Origin: Aldehydirespirator sp965204875 | GTDB lineage: Bacteria > Actinomycetota > Acidimicrobiia > Acidimicrobiales > Aldehydirespiratoraceae | Assembly: GCA_965204875.1 (NCBI GenBank) | Contig: OZ242020.1 | Span: forward strand, 2,480,001-2,544,000 | DNA length: 64,000 bases | Reading direction: 5' to 3' | Shown: one piece after another, positions 42,960-54,268 of the stretch | Numbering within the stretch: position 1 is the stretch's first letter | Layout of the letters: the number at the start of each line of letters is the position of its first letter | Notes under the pieces: model-generated | Told to the model about the DNA's origin: nothing | The model's input: only the letters and a program-made list of their open reading frames with translations | Databases searched by the model: none | Position numbers and translations under genes: made by a program

Positions 42960-44321
42960 CTACAGCTCCAGGAGGGCTTGCTCGACCACCTCGGGCAGGG
43001 CGGGGTGGATGTAATACTGCTCTCGGGCCATCTGGTCGACCGTCAGGTCGAAGTGCATTCCCTGGATCAGCTGCTGGATCAGGGTGGACGCCTGGGGCCC
43101 GATGATGTGCGCCCCGAGCAATCGCCGGGTGTGGGAGTGCGCGATCACCTTGACCACGCTCTCGGTGTCCTCCATCGCCCACCCGTAGGCGGCCGAACCG
43201 TAGGGCTGCACGTGGCTGCGGTAGGGGATCTGCCGCCGGCGGCACTCCCGCTCCGTCAGGCCGACGCTCGCCACTTGGGGGTGGCCGAACACCGCGCTGG
43301 GGATGTAGCGGTGGTCGACGCTCATGGGGTCGTCCGTGTGGGTCAGGTTGTGGCGCACCACCCTGGCCTCGTGGTTGGCCACATGCTTGAGCTGCACGGG
43401 GTTGGCCACGTCGCCCAGCGCCCACACGCCCGGCGCGCTGGTACGGCACTGGCCGTCGACGACCACGTATCCGGCGTCGTCGGTGTCGATGCCCGCCGCC
43501 GCAACCCCGATCCGGTCGCTGTTGGGCACCCGCCCCGTCGCCACTAGCAGCACGTCCGCGCGCAGCTCCGCAGGCTCGCGGTCGCCGCACCGCACTGTGA
43601 GCACCACCTCGGAGCCGTCGCGCCGTGCCGCCAGCACCCGGCTGTTCATTCGCACGTCGAAGCGGCGGCTGTAGGCCGCGGTGAAGCGGCCGCGGATCTC
43701 GCCGTCGGCGCGGCGCAGGAACGTGTCGCCGCGCAGCACGAAGGTGACCTGCGACCCGAAGGCGCCCATCACCGATCCGAGCTCCGCCGCGATGTAGCCG
43801 CCTCCCAGCACCAGGAGCCGCTCGGGCAGCTCGTCGAAACGCATGATCGTGTCGGAGGTGTGGTAGCCGCAGCCGGCCAGGCCGGGCACATCGGGAATCG
43901 AGGGCCGGGCCCCCGCGGCCACGACCACCCGCTCGGCGGTGACCGTCTCGGCGCCCACGTCCACCGCCCGCGGCCCGACGAAGCGCGCCGTGTGCGGGTA
44001 GACGGTGACGTTGGGGAGCTGCTCGCGGTAGCGGCGCCCGTCCTCCGATATCGGGTCGATCCGGCCGAAGATGCGGTCGCGCACCGCCGGCCAGTCCACG
44101 CCGTCGAAGCTGGTGCGCAGTCCCAGGCGCTCGGAGTCCGCGGCCTGCGCGGCCACCTCCGCCGCGTGCACGAACATCTTGGACGGGATGCATCCCACAT
44201 TGAGGCAGGTGCCGCCGAAGGGCCCGTGCTCGGCGATCGCTATGTCCCAGCCGTCGTGCTCGGGCCCGATGACCGAGTTGCCCGAGCCGGCACCGATGAT
44301 CAACAAGTCGAAGCCGCGCAC
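42960..44321 (-). CDS. mtr: Mycothione reductase (NAD(P)H disulfide reductase)
   Basis: This 453-residue flavoprotein has the redox-active disulfide FGGTCLNVGCIPSKMFVHAA and FAD motif LLIIGAGSGNSVIGPE. The NAD(P) fold LLVLGGGYIAAELGSVMGAF and GVWALGDVANPVQLKHVANH follow. The C-terminal YIHPALPEVVEQALLEL carries the catalytic His. GSGNS and the FVHAAEVAAQA spacing resemble actinobacterial mycothione reductase more than dihydrolipoamide dehydrogenase. Because gcvT and gcvP flank it, a role as glycine cleavage L-protein is an alternative I cannot exclude. The GTG at 44321 puts the Rossmann start at the N-terminus. Confidence 0.82.
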   Translation of the reverse strand: MRGFDLLIIGAGSGNSVIGPEHDGWDIAIAEHGPFGGTCLNVGCIPSKMFVHAAEVAAQAADSERLGLRTSFDGVDWPAVRDRIFGRIDPISEDGRRYREQLPNVTVYPHTARFVGPRAVDVGAETVTAERVVVAAGARPSIPDVPGLAGCGYHTSDTIMRFDELPERLLVLGGGYIAAELGSVMGAFGSQVTFVLRGDTFLRRADGEIRGRFTAAYSRRFDVRMNSRVLAARRDGSEVVLTVRCGDREPAELRADVLLVATGRVPNSDRIGVAAAGIDTDDAGYVVVDGQCRTSAPGVWALGDVANPVQLKHVANHEARVVRHNLTHTDDPMSVDHRYIPSAVFGHPQVASVGLTERECRRRQIPYRSHVQPYGSAAYGWAMEDTESVVKVIAHSHTRRLLGAHIIGPQASTLIQQLIQGMHFDLTVDQMAREQYYIHPALPEVVEQALLEL

Positions 44322-44337
44322 CGAGCCGAGCACTCTA

Positions 44338-44482
44338 GTCCCGCACGCATCGCGTGGGTCACGCAGGTCCCGCACGCATCGGGTTGGTCACGCATGCACC
44401 GCGGCTTGCGGATCACTACAGCGGGCGTCGCAGCCTGCTGCCCGCGTGGGATCCTCACACACTTCCGGTCCCGCACGCATCG
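44338..44482. repeat. Three copies of GTCCCGCACGCATCG upstream of mtr
   Basis: The 15-mer occurs at 44338, 44367 and 44468. A related gcggcttgcgg-gatca block lies at about 44400 and 44483. The stretch of about 170 bp between mtr and the crotonase gene contains no gene and is made largely of these echoes. Confidence 0.75.
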
Positions 44483-44494
44483 CGGCTTGCGGGA

Positions 44495-45353
44495 TCAGGT
44501 GCCTGTGAAGTTGGGCGCCCGCTTCTCGGCGAAGGCCCGCGGGCCCTCCTTGGCGTCGTTGGATCTGAACACGGCCTGGCCGTAGTCCCATTCGTGGCGC
44601 AGCGCCTCGTCGAGTTCCATCCCGTCACACTCGTGGAGTGTCCGGGTGATCGCCGCGGTGGCCAGGGGGCCGTTGGCCGCGACGGTGCCTGCGATCTCCA
44701 GCGCCGCCTCCAGCGCCTCGCCATCGGGGACCATACGGCCGATCAGGCCGATGGACAGAGCCTCCGCGGCGCTCAGATGCTTGCCGGTGAGCAGGATCTC
44801 AGCGGCCTGCGTGTAGGGGATCTGCCGGGGCAGCCGCACCGCCGAGCCTGCCATCGGGTAGAGCGACCACCGCGCCTCGCTCACCCCGAAGCGGGCCGAC
44901 TCGCCGGCGACCCGGATCTCGGTGGCCTGAAGGATCTCGGTGCCGCCGGCTATCGCCACGCCCTCGACCGCCGCCACGATCGGCTTGGTCGGCCGGTAGT
45001 GGCGGAACAGGGCCTTGTAGACGATGTCGGGATCCTCGGCCATGCGCGCCCTCGTGTCGAGCGGGTCGCCGCTGGCGGCGTCGCCGGCCATGGCCCGCAG
45101 ATCGGCTCCGGCGCAGAAGTTGCCGCCCGCGCCCGTGAGGACGATGCAGCGGATGCCGGGGTCGGCGGAGGCCTGCTCGTAGGCGTCGTACATGCGGATG
45201 AGCATCGCCCCGCTGATCGCGTTCATGCGCTCGGGCCGGTTCATGGTGATGATCATCACCGCGCCGTCGCGCTCGATCAGGGCGTCGTGCGTGGCGTCGG
45301 GTGCCGTGTCCGGCTTGGCGTCGGGTGCCGCAGTGTGCGCAGCATCGGGCTGA

Positions 45354-45361
<8 letters not shown>
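44495..45361 (-). CDS. Enoyl-CoA hydratase/isomerase (crotonase) family protein
   Basis: This 288-residue crotonase-fold enzyme has a Pro/Asp/Ala-rich N-terminal extension of about 25 residues and then IITMNRPERMNAISGAM. The oxyanion-hole segments GNFCAGADLRAM and AAVEGVAIAGGTEI follow. The position of one usual catalytic Glu holds TEILQATEIRVAGESARFG, with Glu residues nearby, so hydratase activity is possible. KAFAEKRAPNFTG-like RAFAEKRAPNFTGT is a common C-terminus in actinobacterial paralogues. The ATG overlaps the gcvP stop by 8 bp, so the two are probably co-transcribed, which is an unusual pairing. Confidence 0.88.
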
Positions 45362-48248
<2,887 letters not shown>

Positions 48249-48275
48249 GGACACGGCCCGAGTGCAAGCGGGCGG

Positions 48276-49415
48276 CTATGTGAAGAGGTCGCCGCGGCCG
48301 GCCAGGCCGAGCTTGGGGAAGGCGCCGAAGAAGCCGTACTCGCAGAGGCCGTATCCCTCCTGCGGGCCGTGGACCGGGTCGTCGTAGCTGAAACGGGCCG
48401 ACGCGTCGATCAGCCCGTACTGGCCGATGCCGCGCATCTCGTCCACCTTGTAGGAGAGGGCCTGCTGAACGAGCTCGGAGCCCTGCCACATGCCGTGGCG
48501 CCAGTCGGCGTCGATGCCGTAGCCGGTGCCCATCGAGATGAAGTTGGTGCACAGCGGCTCGACGTCGACGGTGACAGGCCCGCCGGGCGCATCGTTGAAG
48601 GTGATGTGCGAGCCGGCCAGCAGGCGGGTGCCGGAGATCTTGTCGTGCACCCATTCGGGGCGGCCCAGCACCTCGTTGGGGCGGCCGTCGAGCCAGACGC
48701 GCACGCCGGTCTGCATGGGTCGGTGGCCGTCGGCCTCCTCGTGGCACAGGTACACGAGCCAGTGGTCGCCGTAGTCGGCGGGCATGTAGTTCCACATCCC
48801 GGCCATCACCGAGATGCCCTGGCGTATGCCGTCGGGCTGCTTCTCGCCGACCGGGCGCACCCCCCACGACCGGTCCCTGGCGCCGCCGCAGCGGTCCGCG
48901 GTGACGGCGATGTCGTCTCCGGCGACTGTGAGGGTGCCCTCCCAGCGACCCAGCTGGGCGAACCGCTGGGTGTTGAACACGAGCGTGCCCCGGGTTCTCA
49001 GGTACTGGCGGGGCTCCTCGAAGGGGTTGACGGGCGACGTCCAGGTCACGTCCATGGCCAGCTCTGAGTCGGCGGGCCGGTTCGGCTCGACGATCACTCG
49101 CAGCTTGCGCAGCGGCTCCATTACCTCGACCCGGATCGGCCCCACCGAGGGGTCGGCGCGGTCCTCCAGGGGTCGGCTGGCCCGCACCACGTAGTGGTCC
49201 TCGCCGCGGGTCACCGCGCAGTAGGCGTCGGTGGTGCCCAGGTTGGGATACTGGCCCAGCCCGAAGATGGCGAAGTACTCGCCGCCGGAGGGGTGCAGGT
49301 TGAAGTAGTAGCGGTCATAGAAGTTCCGGTCCGAGGTGGCCGCATGGCGCACGTACTCCGAGGTCTGGTGGACGGGATAGTCGTCCCAGGCAGAGACCGA
49401 TCGATGGCGGTTCAC
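48276..49415 (-). CDS. Conserved protein of unknown function
   Basis: I do not recognise a named family with certainty. The 379-residue protein shows a beta-rich pattern (YYFNLHPSGGEYFAIFGLGQ, LRVIVEPNRPADSELAMDVT, VFNTQRFAQLGRWEGTLTVA) like the lipocalin-like DUF7064/7065-type proteins of actinobacteria. A central CGGARDRSWGVRPVGEKQP segment is distinctive. There is no signal peptide and no membrane helix. GTG 49415 is chosen because a minus-strand TAGTGT ends 7 bp upstream. It lies directly before gcvP and is divergent from the DUF35/thiolase pair. Confidence 0.6.
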   Translation of the reverse strand: MNRHRSVSAWDDYPVHQTSEYVRHAATSDRNFYDRYYFNLHPSGGEYFAIFGLGQYPNLGTTDAYCAVTRGEDHYVVRASRPLEDRADPSVGPIRVEVMEPLRKLRVIVEPNRPADSELAMDVTWTSPVNPFEEPRQYLRTRGTLVFNTQRFAQLGRWEGTLTVAGDDIAVTADRCGGARDRSWGVRPVGEKQPDGIRQGISVMAGMWNYMPADYGDHWLVYLCHEEADGHRPMQTGVRVWLDGRPNEVLGRPEWVHDKISGTRLLAGSHITFNDAPGGPVTVDVEPLCTNFISMGTGYGIDADWRHGMWQGSELVQQALSYKVDEMRGIGQYGLIDASARFSYDDPVHGPQEGYGLCEYGFFGAFPKLGLAGRGDLFT

Positions 49416-49422
49416 GGCGGCC

Positions 49423-49428
49423 ACACTA
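49423..49428 (-). promoter_or_regulatory. Leaderless-type -10 of the unknown gene before gcvP
   Basis: Minus-strand TAGTGT, 7 bp before the GTG at 49415. Confidence 0.5.
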
Positions 49429-49483
49429 GCGGCGCTGCCGGTCGCGGCGCTTCCGCGTTGGATGCCGGTGCATCGCCGGTGGG

Positions 49484-49489
49484 TAGCAT
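49484..49489 (+). promoter_or_regulatory. Leaderless-type -10 of the DUF35-like gene
   Basis: TAGCAT ends 8 bp before the ATG at 49498. It lies back-to-back with the minus-strand promoter at 49423. Confidence 0.5.
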
Positions 49490-49497
49490 CACCGCCG

Positions 49498-49953
49498 ATG
49501 TCTGCGAGGCGCGTGCCCGCGGTGGAGGGACTCTTCACGCTCGACCCCGACGAGCCGCACCTCATCGGCGGTCGCGTGCCAGGCACCGACTCGTATTTCT
49601 TCCCCAGGCACCTCGGCGGCGCCGACCCCCGAGTGGGGCCCGTCGAGACCGAGGCGGTGCTGCTCAGCCGCCGGGGCAGGGTCTGGTCCTACACGACCAG
49701 CAACTACCGGCCGCCCCCGCCGTTCGTGGCGGCAGCGGAGCCCTATGAGCCGATAACCATCGCCGCCGTGGAACTCGAGGACGAGAGGATGGTCGTGCTC
49801 GGCCAGTGCGTCGCCGGCATCGGCCCCGACGACCTGGAGGTGGGCATGGAGATGGAGGTGACCGTGGACACCCTCTACAGCGACGCCGAAGGCGAGTACC
49901 TCGTGTGGAAGTGGCGCCCGGCCGAGGCTGCCGGAGCGCCGGCTGAGGCCTGA
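49498..49953 (+). CDS. DUF35/OB-fold partner protein of a thiolase-like enzyme, zinc-ribbon degenerate
   Basis: This 151-residue protein has the DUF35 layout: an N-terminal rubredoxin-like part, then an OB fold (RRGRVWSYTTSNYRPPPPF, PITIAAVELEDERMVVLGQC, DDLEVGMEMEVTVDTLYSD, EGEYLVWKWRP). The usual CxxC...CxxC zinc ligands are absent; LIGGRVPGTDSYFFPRH stands where they should be. DUF35 proteins bind acyl-CoA substrates and assemble with the thiolase-fold partner encoded next, which begins 3 bp later. That combination is known for the Ltp2 steroid aldolases. The ATG is set by the upstream -10. Confidence 0.82.
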   Translation: MSARRVPAVEGLFTLDPDEPHLIGGRVPGTDSYFFPRHLGGADPRVGPVETEAVLLSRRGRVWSYTTSNYRPPPPFVAAAEPYEPITIAAVELEDERMVVLGQCVAGIGPDDLEVGMEMEVTVDTLYSDAEGEYLVWKWRPAEAAGAPAEA

Positions 49954-49956
49954 GCG

Positions 49957-51144
49957 GTGGAGGAGATCGCCGTCCTCGGCGCAGGCATGCATCCCTGGGG
50001 CAAGTGGGGCCGCAACTTCGCCGAGTACGGGGTGGCCGCGGCCCGCAGCGCCCTCGACGACGCGGGCGTGTCCTACTCCGACGTCGGCTTCGTGTCGGGC
50101 GCCATAACCGTGCGCTGCGGGTATCCGGGATACATCGCCGGCTCCACCTTCGCCAGGGCCCTGGGTTTCACCGGCGCCCAGCTGGCCAGCAGCTACTCGG
50201 CCTGCGCCTCGGGCGCGACCGCGCTGGGCGTGGCCCGCGGCCAGATCCTCTCGGGCGCCTGCGACGTGGCGCTGGTCGTGGGAGCCGACACCACCCCCAA
50301 AGGGTTCCTCGCACCCGGCAGCGGCGACCGCCCCGACGACATCGACTGGCTCCGCTTCCGCCTCGTGGGCGCCACCAACCCCGTGTACTTCGGGCTGCAT
50401 GCCCGGCGGCGCATGGAGCTCCACGGCGCCACCACCGACGACTTCGCGCTGGTGAAGGTCAAGAACTCGCGCCATGCTGCGCACAATCCCAATGCCCGCT
50501 TCACCAAGGAGTACGGGCTCGACGATGTTCGCGACAGCCCGGTGGTGTCGGACCCGCTGCGCCTGCTCGACATCTGCGCCACCTCCGACGGCGGGGCGGC
50601 GCTGGTGGTGTCGTCGCTGGACTGGGCGAGGTCGCACGGCCAGAGAGACCCGGTGCGGGTGGCGGCGGTCACGACCACCTCGCCCACCTACCCCGACCCG
50701 ATCATCGACCTGCCGTACCTGGCGGCCGACTCGCTGGCGGGCGAGACCGCGCCGCCGGCCGTGTTCAAGGAGTCGATCGGCGCCTGCGCCTACGCCGAGG
50801 CGGGGCTGGGCCCCGGCGACATGGACCTGGCGGAGGTCTATGACCTGTCGACCGCGATGGAGCTGGACTGGTACGAGCAGCTCGGCTTCTGTGGGCCGGG
50901 CGAGGCCGAGGGGCTGCTGCGCGACGGGCACACCAGCATCGGCGGCCGCCTGCCGGTCAACCCCAGCGGCGGGCTGGGCGCGTTCGGCGAGGCGGTGCCG
51001 GCCCAGGCTCTGGCGCAGGTCTGCGAGCTCGTCTGGCAGCTCAGGGGCCAGGCAGGCCGGCGCCAGGTCACCGGCGCCCGAGTCGGCATCACCGCCAACC
51101 AGGGCCTCTTCGGCCACGGCTCCTCAGTCATCCTGCGCCGCTAG
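49957..51144 (+). CDS. Thiolase-fold lipid-transfer protein / aldolase-like (SCP-x, Ltp2 group)
   Basis: This 395-residue thiolase-fold protein has SSYSACASGATALGVARGQI at the thiolase nucleophile position. A mid-protein EVYDLSTAMELDWYEQLGFC segment and GGRLPVNPSGGLGAFGEAVP with the C-terminal GITANQGLFGHGSSVI follow. The usual second thiolase Cys near the C-terminus is missing, so it is a non-decarboxylating or retro-aldol type rather than a classical thiolase. The tight link with the DUF35 gene (3 bp) supports an Ltp-type complex acting on an acyl-CoA, possibly steroid-derived. The substrate is unknown. Translation starts at GTG 49957 after a gaggcctgagcggtgg context. Confidence 0.85.
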   Translation: MEEIAVLGAGMHPWGKWGRNFAEYGVAAARSALDDAGVSYSDVGFVSGAITVRCGYPGYIAGSTFARALGFTGAQLASSYSACASGATALGVARGQILSGACDVALVVGADTTPKGFLAPGSGDRPDDIDWLRFRLVGATNPVYFGLHARRRMELHGATTDDFALVKVKNSRHAAHNPNARFTKEYGLDDVRDSPVVSDPLRLLDICATSDGGAALVVSSLDWARSHGQRDPVRVAAVTTTSPTYPDPIIDLPYLAADSLAGETAPPAVFKESIGACAYAEAGLGPGDMDLAEVYDLSTAMELDWYEQLGFCGPGEAEGLLRDGHTSIGGRLPVNPSGGLGAFGEAVPAQALAQVCELVWQLRGQAGRRQVTGARVGITANQGLFGHGSSVILRR

Positions 51145-51216
51145 CACGAGCCGAACCTGCCCTAGGGCGGGCACCTCCAAGACCATCAACACAGAACGCG
51201 GATTCGGAGCGATTCC

Positions 51217-51492
51217 ATGAACAAGGCCGATGTCGTTGCTGCCGTGGCTGATCGGGCCGGCGTCACACAGCAGGACGCCCGCAAGTGCATCGACGCGCTG
51301 CTCAGCGTGGTGTGTGACCAGGTGGCGGCGGGCGGCGAGGTGAACTTGACGGGCCACATGAGGATCTCGACCGTGCAGCGCCGGGCCCGCACGGGCCGCA
51401 ACCTGCACACCGGCGAGCCGGTCGTCGTCCCGGCACGCAACGGGGTGAAGATCCAGGCCGGTTCCAGGCTCAAGGCGGCCGCCCAGGGGTAA
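51217..51492 (+). CDS. HU-family DNA-binding protein
   Basis: This 91-residue nucleoid protein starts MNKADVVAAVADRAGVTQQD, continues with the dimerisation helices and has the DNA-binding arm region RRARTGRNLHTGEPVVVPAR followed by NGVKIQAGSRLK. RxGRNPxTGE-like residues are conserved, with an L-H variant. The C-terminus is short, without the Lys/Ala tail seen in mycobacterial HupB. It is a separate unit between the thiolase and fabZ genes. Confidence 0.93.
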   Translation: MNKADVVAAVADRAGVTQQDARKCIDALLSVVCDQVAAGGEVNLTGHMRISTVQRRARTGRNLHTGEPVVVPARNGVKIQAGSRLKAAAQG

Positions 51493-51502
51493 CGCGCCTA
51501 CG

Positions 51503-51937
51503 GTGGTGGAGGTGAGCCTGCCGCGGCCTGAGGAAGTGATCGCTCATCGCCCGCCGTTCCTGTTCGTGGACGAGGTGACCGAGCTGGTCGCAGGGCACAG
51601 CGCTCGGGGGCGCTGGCATCTCCGCGGCGACGAGCCCTTCTTCGCAGGCCACTTTCCGGGGCGACCCACGCTGCCGGGCGTGCTCATGTGTGAGGCGATC
51701 GCGCAGCTCGGCGCGGTCGCGCTGCTGTCCGATGAGCGCTATGCGGGACGCCTGCCGCTGTTCGGCGGCATCGACCGGGCCCGCTTCCGTGGCCAGGCCG
51801 TGCCCGGCGACACCCTGGAGCTGGAGGTGGAGATGACCCAGCTCTCCAGCCGCGCCGGCAAGGGCGCCGGTCGAGCGAGGGTCAACGGCAAGGTCGCGGC
51901 CGAGTGCCGGCTCATGTTCGTGATCGTCGACCGCTAG
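51503..51937 (+). CDS. fabZ: 3-hydroxyacyl-ACP dehydratase
   Basis: FabZ dehydrates 3-hydroxyacyl-ACP to trans-2-enoyl-ACP in fatty acid elongation. The 144-residue hot-dog protein has HRPPFLFVDEV and the catalytic block FFAGHFPGRPTLPGVLMCEA with the active His and, later, Glu. FGGIDRARFRGQAVPGDTL is typical. The GTG start lies just after the HU gene, so they may be co-transcribed. It converges on fabF, and the other fab genes are on the minus strand. Confidence 0.93.
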   Translation: MVEVSLPRPEEVIAHRPPFLFVDEVTELVAGHSARGRWHLRGDEPFFAGHFPGRPTLPGVLMCEAIAQLGAVALLSDERYAGRLPLFGGIDRARFRGQAVPGDTLELEVEMTQLSSRAGKGAGRARVNGKVAAECRLMFVIVDR

Positions 51938-51959
51938 CCAGGGCGCAACTCGGCCTCGG

Positions 51960-52025
51960 TGCGGGGCAGATCACCCGCCGACGGGCGGAGCCGGAGGCAA
52001 GCAGTCTCTATGCGGGGCCGATCAC
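51960..52025. repeat. Echo of the fabF 3' end
   Basis: TGCGGGGC-GATCAC next to the fabF stop (52011-52025) recurs at 51960-51974 with one mismatch in 15, a 51-bp period, in the fabZ-fabF convergent gap. Confidence 0.6.
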
Positions 52026-53192
52026 GAGGGTGCCGTTGTGGCCCCCGAAGCCGAACGAGTTCGATATCGACACGCCGGGAGTCCATTCCGCAGGCTCGCC
52101 GGCGACCACCCGGATCGGCGGGAGCTCGGGGTCGAGCACCGTCAGGCCCGCCGTGGGCGGCACCAGCCGCTTCTGCATGGCCAGCACCACGGCGAGCGCC
52201 TCCAGCGCGCCCGCCGCCCCGAGGCTGTGTCCGGCGACGCCCTTGGTGGAGGTCACCAGCGGTCCGGGCGACGTTCCGAACACTTTCGAGAGCGCTTCCG
52301 CCTCGGCGGCGTCGTTGAGGTCCGTGGAGGTGCCGTGCGCGTTGACGTGGGCAACGTCTTCGGGGCCGACCCCGGCGTCTTCCAGAGCCAGCTGCATGCA
52401 GTGCACCGCGCCGCTGCCGCCCGGCGAGGGCGCGGTGATGTGGTGGGCGTCCGCCGTCGAGGCCGAGCCCAGTATCTCCGCCAGGATCACGGCGCCGCGG
52501 GCCGTGGCCGTGTCCCAGTCCTCGAGCACCAGCACCGCGGCAGCCTCGGCCATGACGAAGCCGTCCCGATCCACATCGAAGGGCCGGCTCACGCCGCTCG
52601 ACGACAGCGCCGTCATGTTGCTGAACCCGGCCACGGCAGTCGGCGTGAAGGGCGCCTCGGAACCCCCGACGAGCATGGCGTCGCAGCGTCCCTGCGCGAT
52701 CAGGCGGGCGCCGTTGCCCACGGCGTGGGTGCCTGCCGCGCAGGCTGTGACGACGTTCTCGGACGGGCCCATCCAGCCGTAGCGCATCGAGAGGGTGGCG
52801 CCCCCCGCGTTGGCCATCATCATCGGCACGAGGAAGGGCGACACGCGCCGGGCCCCTTTCTCGCGGAGCACATAGATCTGGTCCTCCAGGGTGGTGATGC
52901 CGCCCACGCCGGTGCCGATCATGGTGCCGCAGCGTGTCGGGTCGGCCTCGATCTCGCCCGCCTGCTCCAGGGCCTCGTCTGCGGCGGCCACCAGGAACTG
53001 GGTGAAGCGGTCGGCGCGACGCGCCTCCTTGGGACTCTCGAAGTACCTGTTCGGGTCGAACCCCGTGACCCGGCGCTCACCGACGGGCGCCGGGCTGCAG
53101 AGTCCCTCGAAATACGCCTCGACGCCGGTCCCCGCAGCCGACACGACCCCGGAGCCGGTGACCGCCACCCGCCGGCGGCCAGGCACGCCCAT
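52008..53192 (-). CDS. fabF: 3-oxoacyl-ACP synthase II
   Basis: FabF condenses malonyl-ACP with growing acyl-ACP. The 394-residue protein has the nucleophile Cys in VTACAAGTHAVGNGARLI. The two catalytic His are in VNAHGTSTDLND and VAGHSLGAAGALEA, with Lys in VTSTKGVAGH. VAVTGSGVVSAAGTGVEAYF is the N-terminal KAS signature and SISNSFGFGGHNGTLV the C-terminal one. The ATG at 53192 overlaps the acpP stop (TGATG), so the two are coupled. An open frame continues upstream but only through acpP in another frame. Confidence 0.95.
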   Translation of the reverse strand: MGVPGRRRVAVTGSGVVSAAGTGVEAYFEGLCSPAPVGERRVTGFDPNRYFESPKEARRADRFTQFLVAAADEALEQAGEIEADPTRCGTMIGTGVGGITTLEDQIYVLREKGARRVSPFLVPMMMANAGGATLSMRYGWMGPSENVVTACAAGTHAVGNGARLIAQGRCDAMLVGGSEAPFTPTAVAGFSNMTALSSSGVSRPFDVDRDGFVMAEAAAVLVLEDWDTATARGAVILAEILGSASTADAHHITAPSPGGSGAVHCMQLALEDAGVGPEDVAHVNAHGTSTDLNDAAEAEALSKVFGTSPGPLVTSTKGVAGHSLGAAGALEALAVVLAMQKRLVPPTAGLTVLDPELPPIRVVAGEPAEWTPGVSISNSFGFGGHNGTLVIGPA

Positions 53193-53428
53193 CAGAGCTT
53201 TGACTCGATCAGCTCGAACGCCGCGGCCACCGTGCTCACGCCCTCGAGCTCCTCCTCGTCGACGGTCACGTCGAACTCCTCCTCGAGTGCCATCACCAGC
53301 TCGACGATGTCGAGGCTGTCGGCATCGAGATCGTTGGCGAAGTCGGCCTCGGGAACGACGTCGGCCTCCTCGACCGACAGCACCTCGACTGTGCACTTCC
53401 TGAAGCGCTCGAAGGCTTCGTTGTTCAC
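53192..53428 (-). CDS. acpP: Acyl carrier protein
   Basis: This 78-residue acidic helical protein has the phosphopantetheine Ser in DLDADSLDIVELVMALEEEF. The N-terminus FERFRKCTVEVLSVEEADVV and C-terminus STVAAAFELIESKL fit the family. GTG 53428 is preceded by GGAGGAACACC. It lies between fabG and fabF, the usual place. The short repeats cggtgttc around its start (53427 and 53442) are local echoes. Confidence 0.95.
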   Translation of the reverse strand: MNNEAFERFRKCTVEVLSVEEADVVPEADFANDLDADSLDIVELVMALEEEFDVTVDEEELEGVSTVAAAFELIESKL

Positions 53429-53514
53429 GGTGTTCCTCCATACGGTGTTCTCTAGAATCCGGTATTGCGACCGGCTGCTTGCGACCGGCGTTGGGATCCG
53501 GCTCGTTTCGGGCC

Positions 53515-54240
53515 TCAGCCCATGGATATGCCCCCGTCGACCGGCATCACGATACCTGTGACGTAGCCGGCGTCCTCAGAGACCAGGAACTCCACTGCCG
53601 CGGCCGGCTCGTCGGGGGAGCCCACGCGCCCGAGCGGCACCTGCGTCACGATGCTTGCCAGCTGTGAGTCGTCGAGTGCCGCGAGCATGCCGGTGTCGAT
53701 GGGGCCGGGGGCGACCACGTTGACGGTCACGCGGCGCGATGCGAGCTCCTTGGCCATCGAGCGGGCCAGGCCGATCAGCCCGGCCTTGGACGCCGCGTAG
53801 TTGGCCTGACCGGCCTGGCCGCCCAGCCCCGACACCGACGAGATGAACACGATCCGTCCCCACCTGCCGCGCACCATGCCCCGCAATGCCTGCCTCGCCA
53901 CCCTGAAGGCGCCGGTGAGGTTGGCGTCGATCACGTCACCGAAGTCCTCCTCGGACATGCGCAGCATCAGCCTGTCGCGGGTGATGCCCGCGTTGCAGAC
54001 GAGGATCTCCACCGGCCCGAGCCTCTCGACTGTCTCGTTGACGGCCGAGGCGACCGAGGCGGCGTCGGTCACGTCGCAGCGCACGCAGGTGAGCCCGCGT
54101 GCCTCGGCGTCGTCGGGCGGGTGGCTGCGATACGTGATCGCCACACGGTGCCCGGCACGGCTGAGCCGCCGTGCGGTGGCGAGACCGATGCCGCGGTTGC
54201 CGCCCGTGACCAGGGCGACCCTTGACTCGGCGCGGCTCAC
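53515..54240 (-). CDS. fabG: 3-oxoacyl-ACP reductase
   Basis: FabG reduces 3-ketoacyl-ACP with NADPH. The 241-residue short-chain dehydrogenase has the cofactor motif VTGGNRGIGLATARRL, the NAG motif LVCNAGITRD and the catalytic Ser-Tyr-Lys in ISSVSGLGGQAGQANYAASK. ASRRVTVNVVAPGPIDTGM and the C-terminal VTGIVMPVDGGISMG complete the FabG pattern. Start is GTG 54240. It is transcribed with fabD, fabH, acpP and fabF on the minus strand. Confidence 0.95.
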   Translation of the reverse strand: MSRAESRVALVTGGNRGIGLATARRLSRAGHRVAITYRSHPPDDAEARGLTCVRCDVTDAASVASAVNETVERLGPVEILVCNAGITRDRLMLRMSEEDFGDVIDANLTGAFRVARQALRGMVRGRWGRIVFISSVSGLGGQAGQANYAASKAGLIGLARSMAKELASRRVTVNVVAPGPIDTGMLAALDDSQLASIVTQVPLGRVGSPDEPAAAVEFLVSEDAGYVTGIVMPVDGGISMG

Positions 54241-54268
54241 CGGCGCAACCTCAAGGCGCGAGGGCCCG

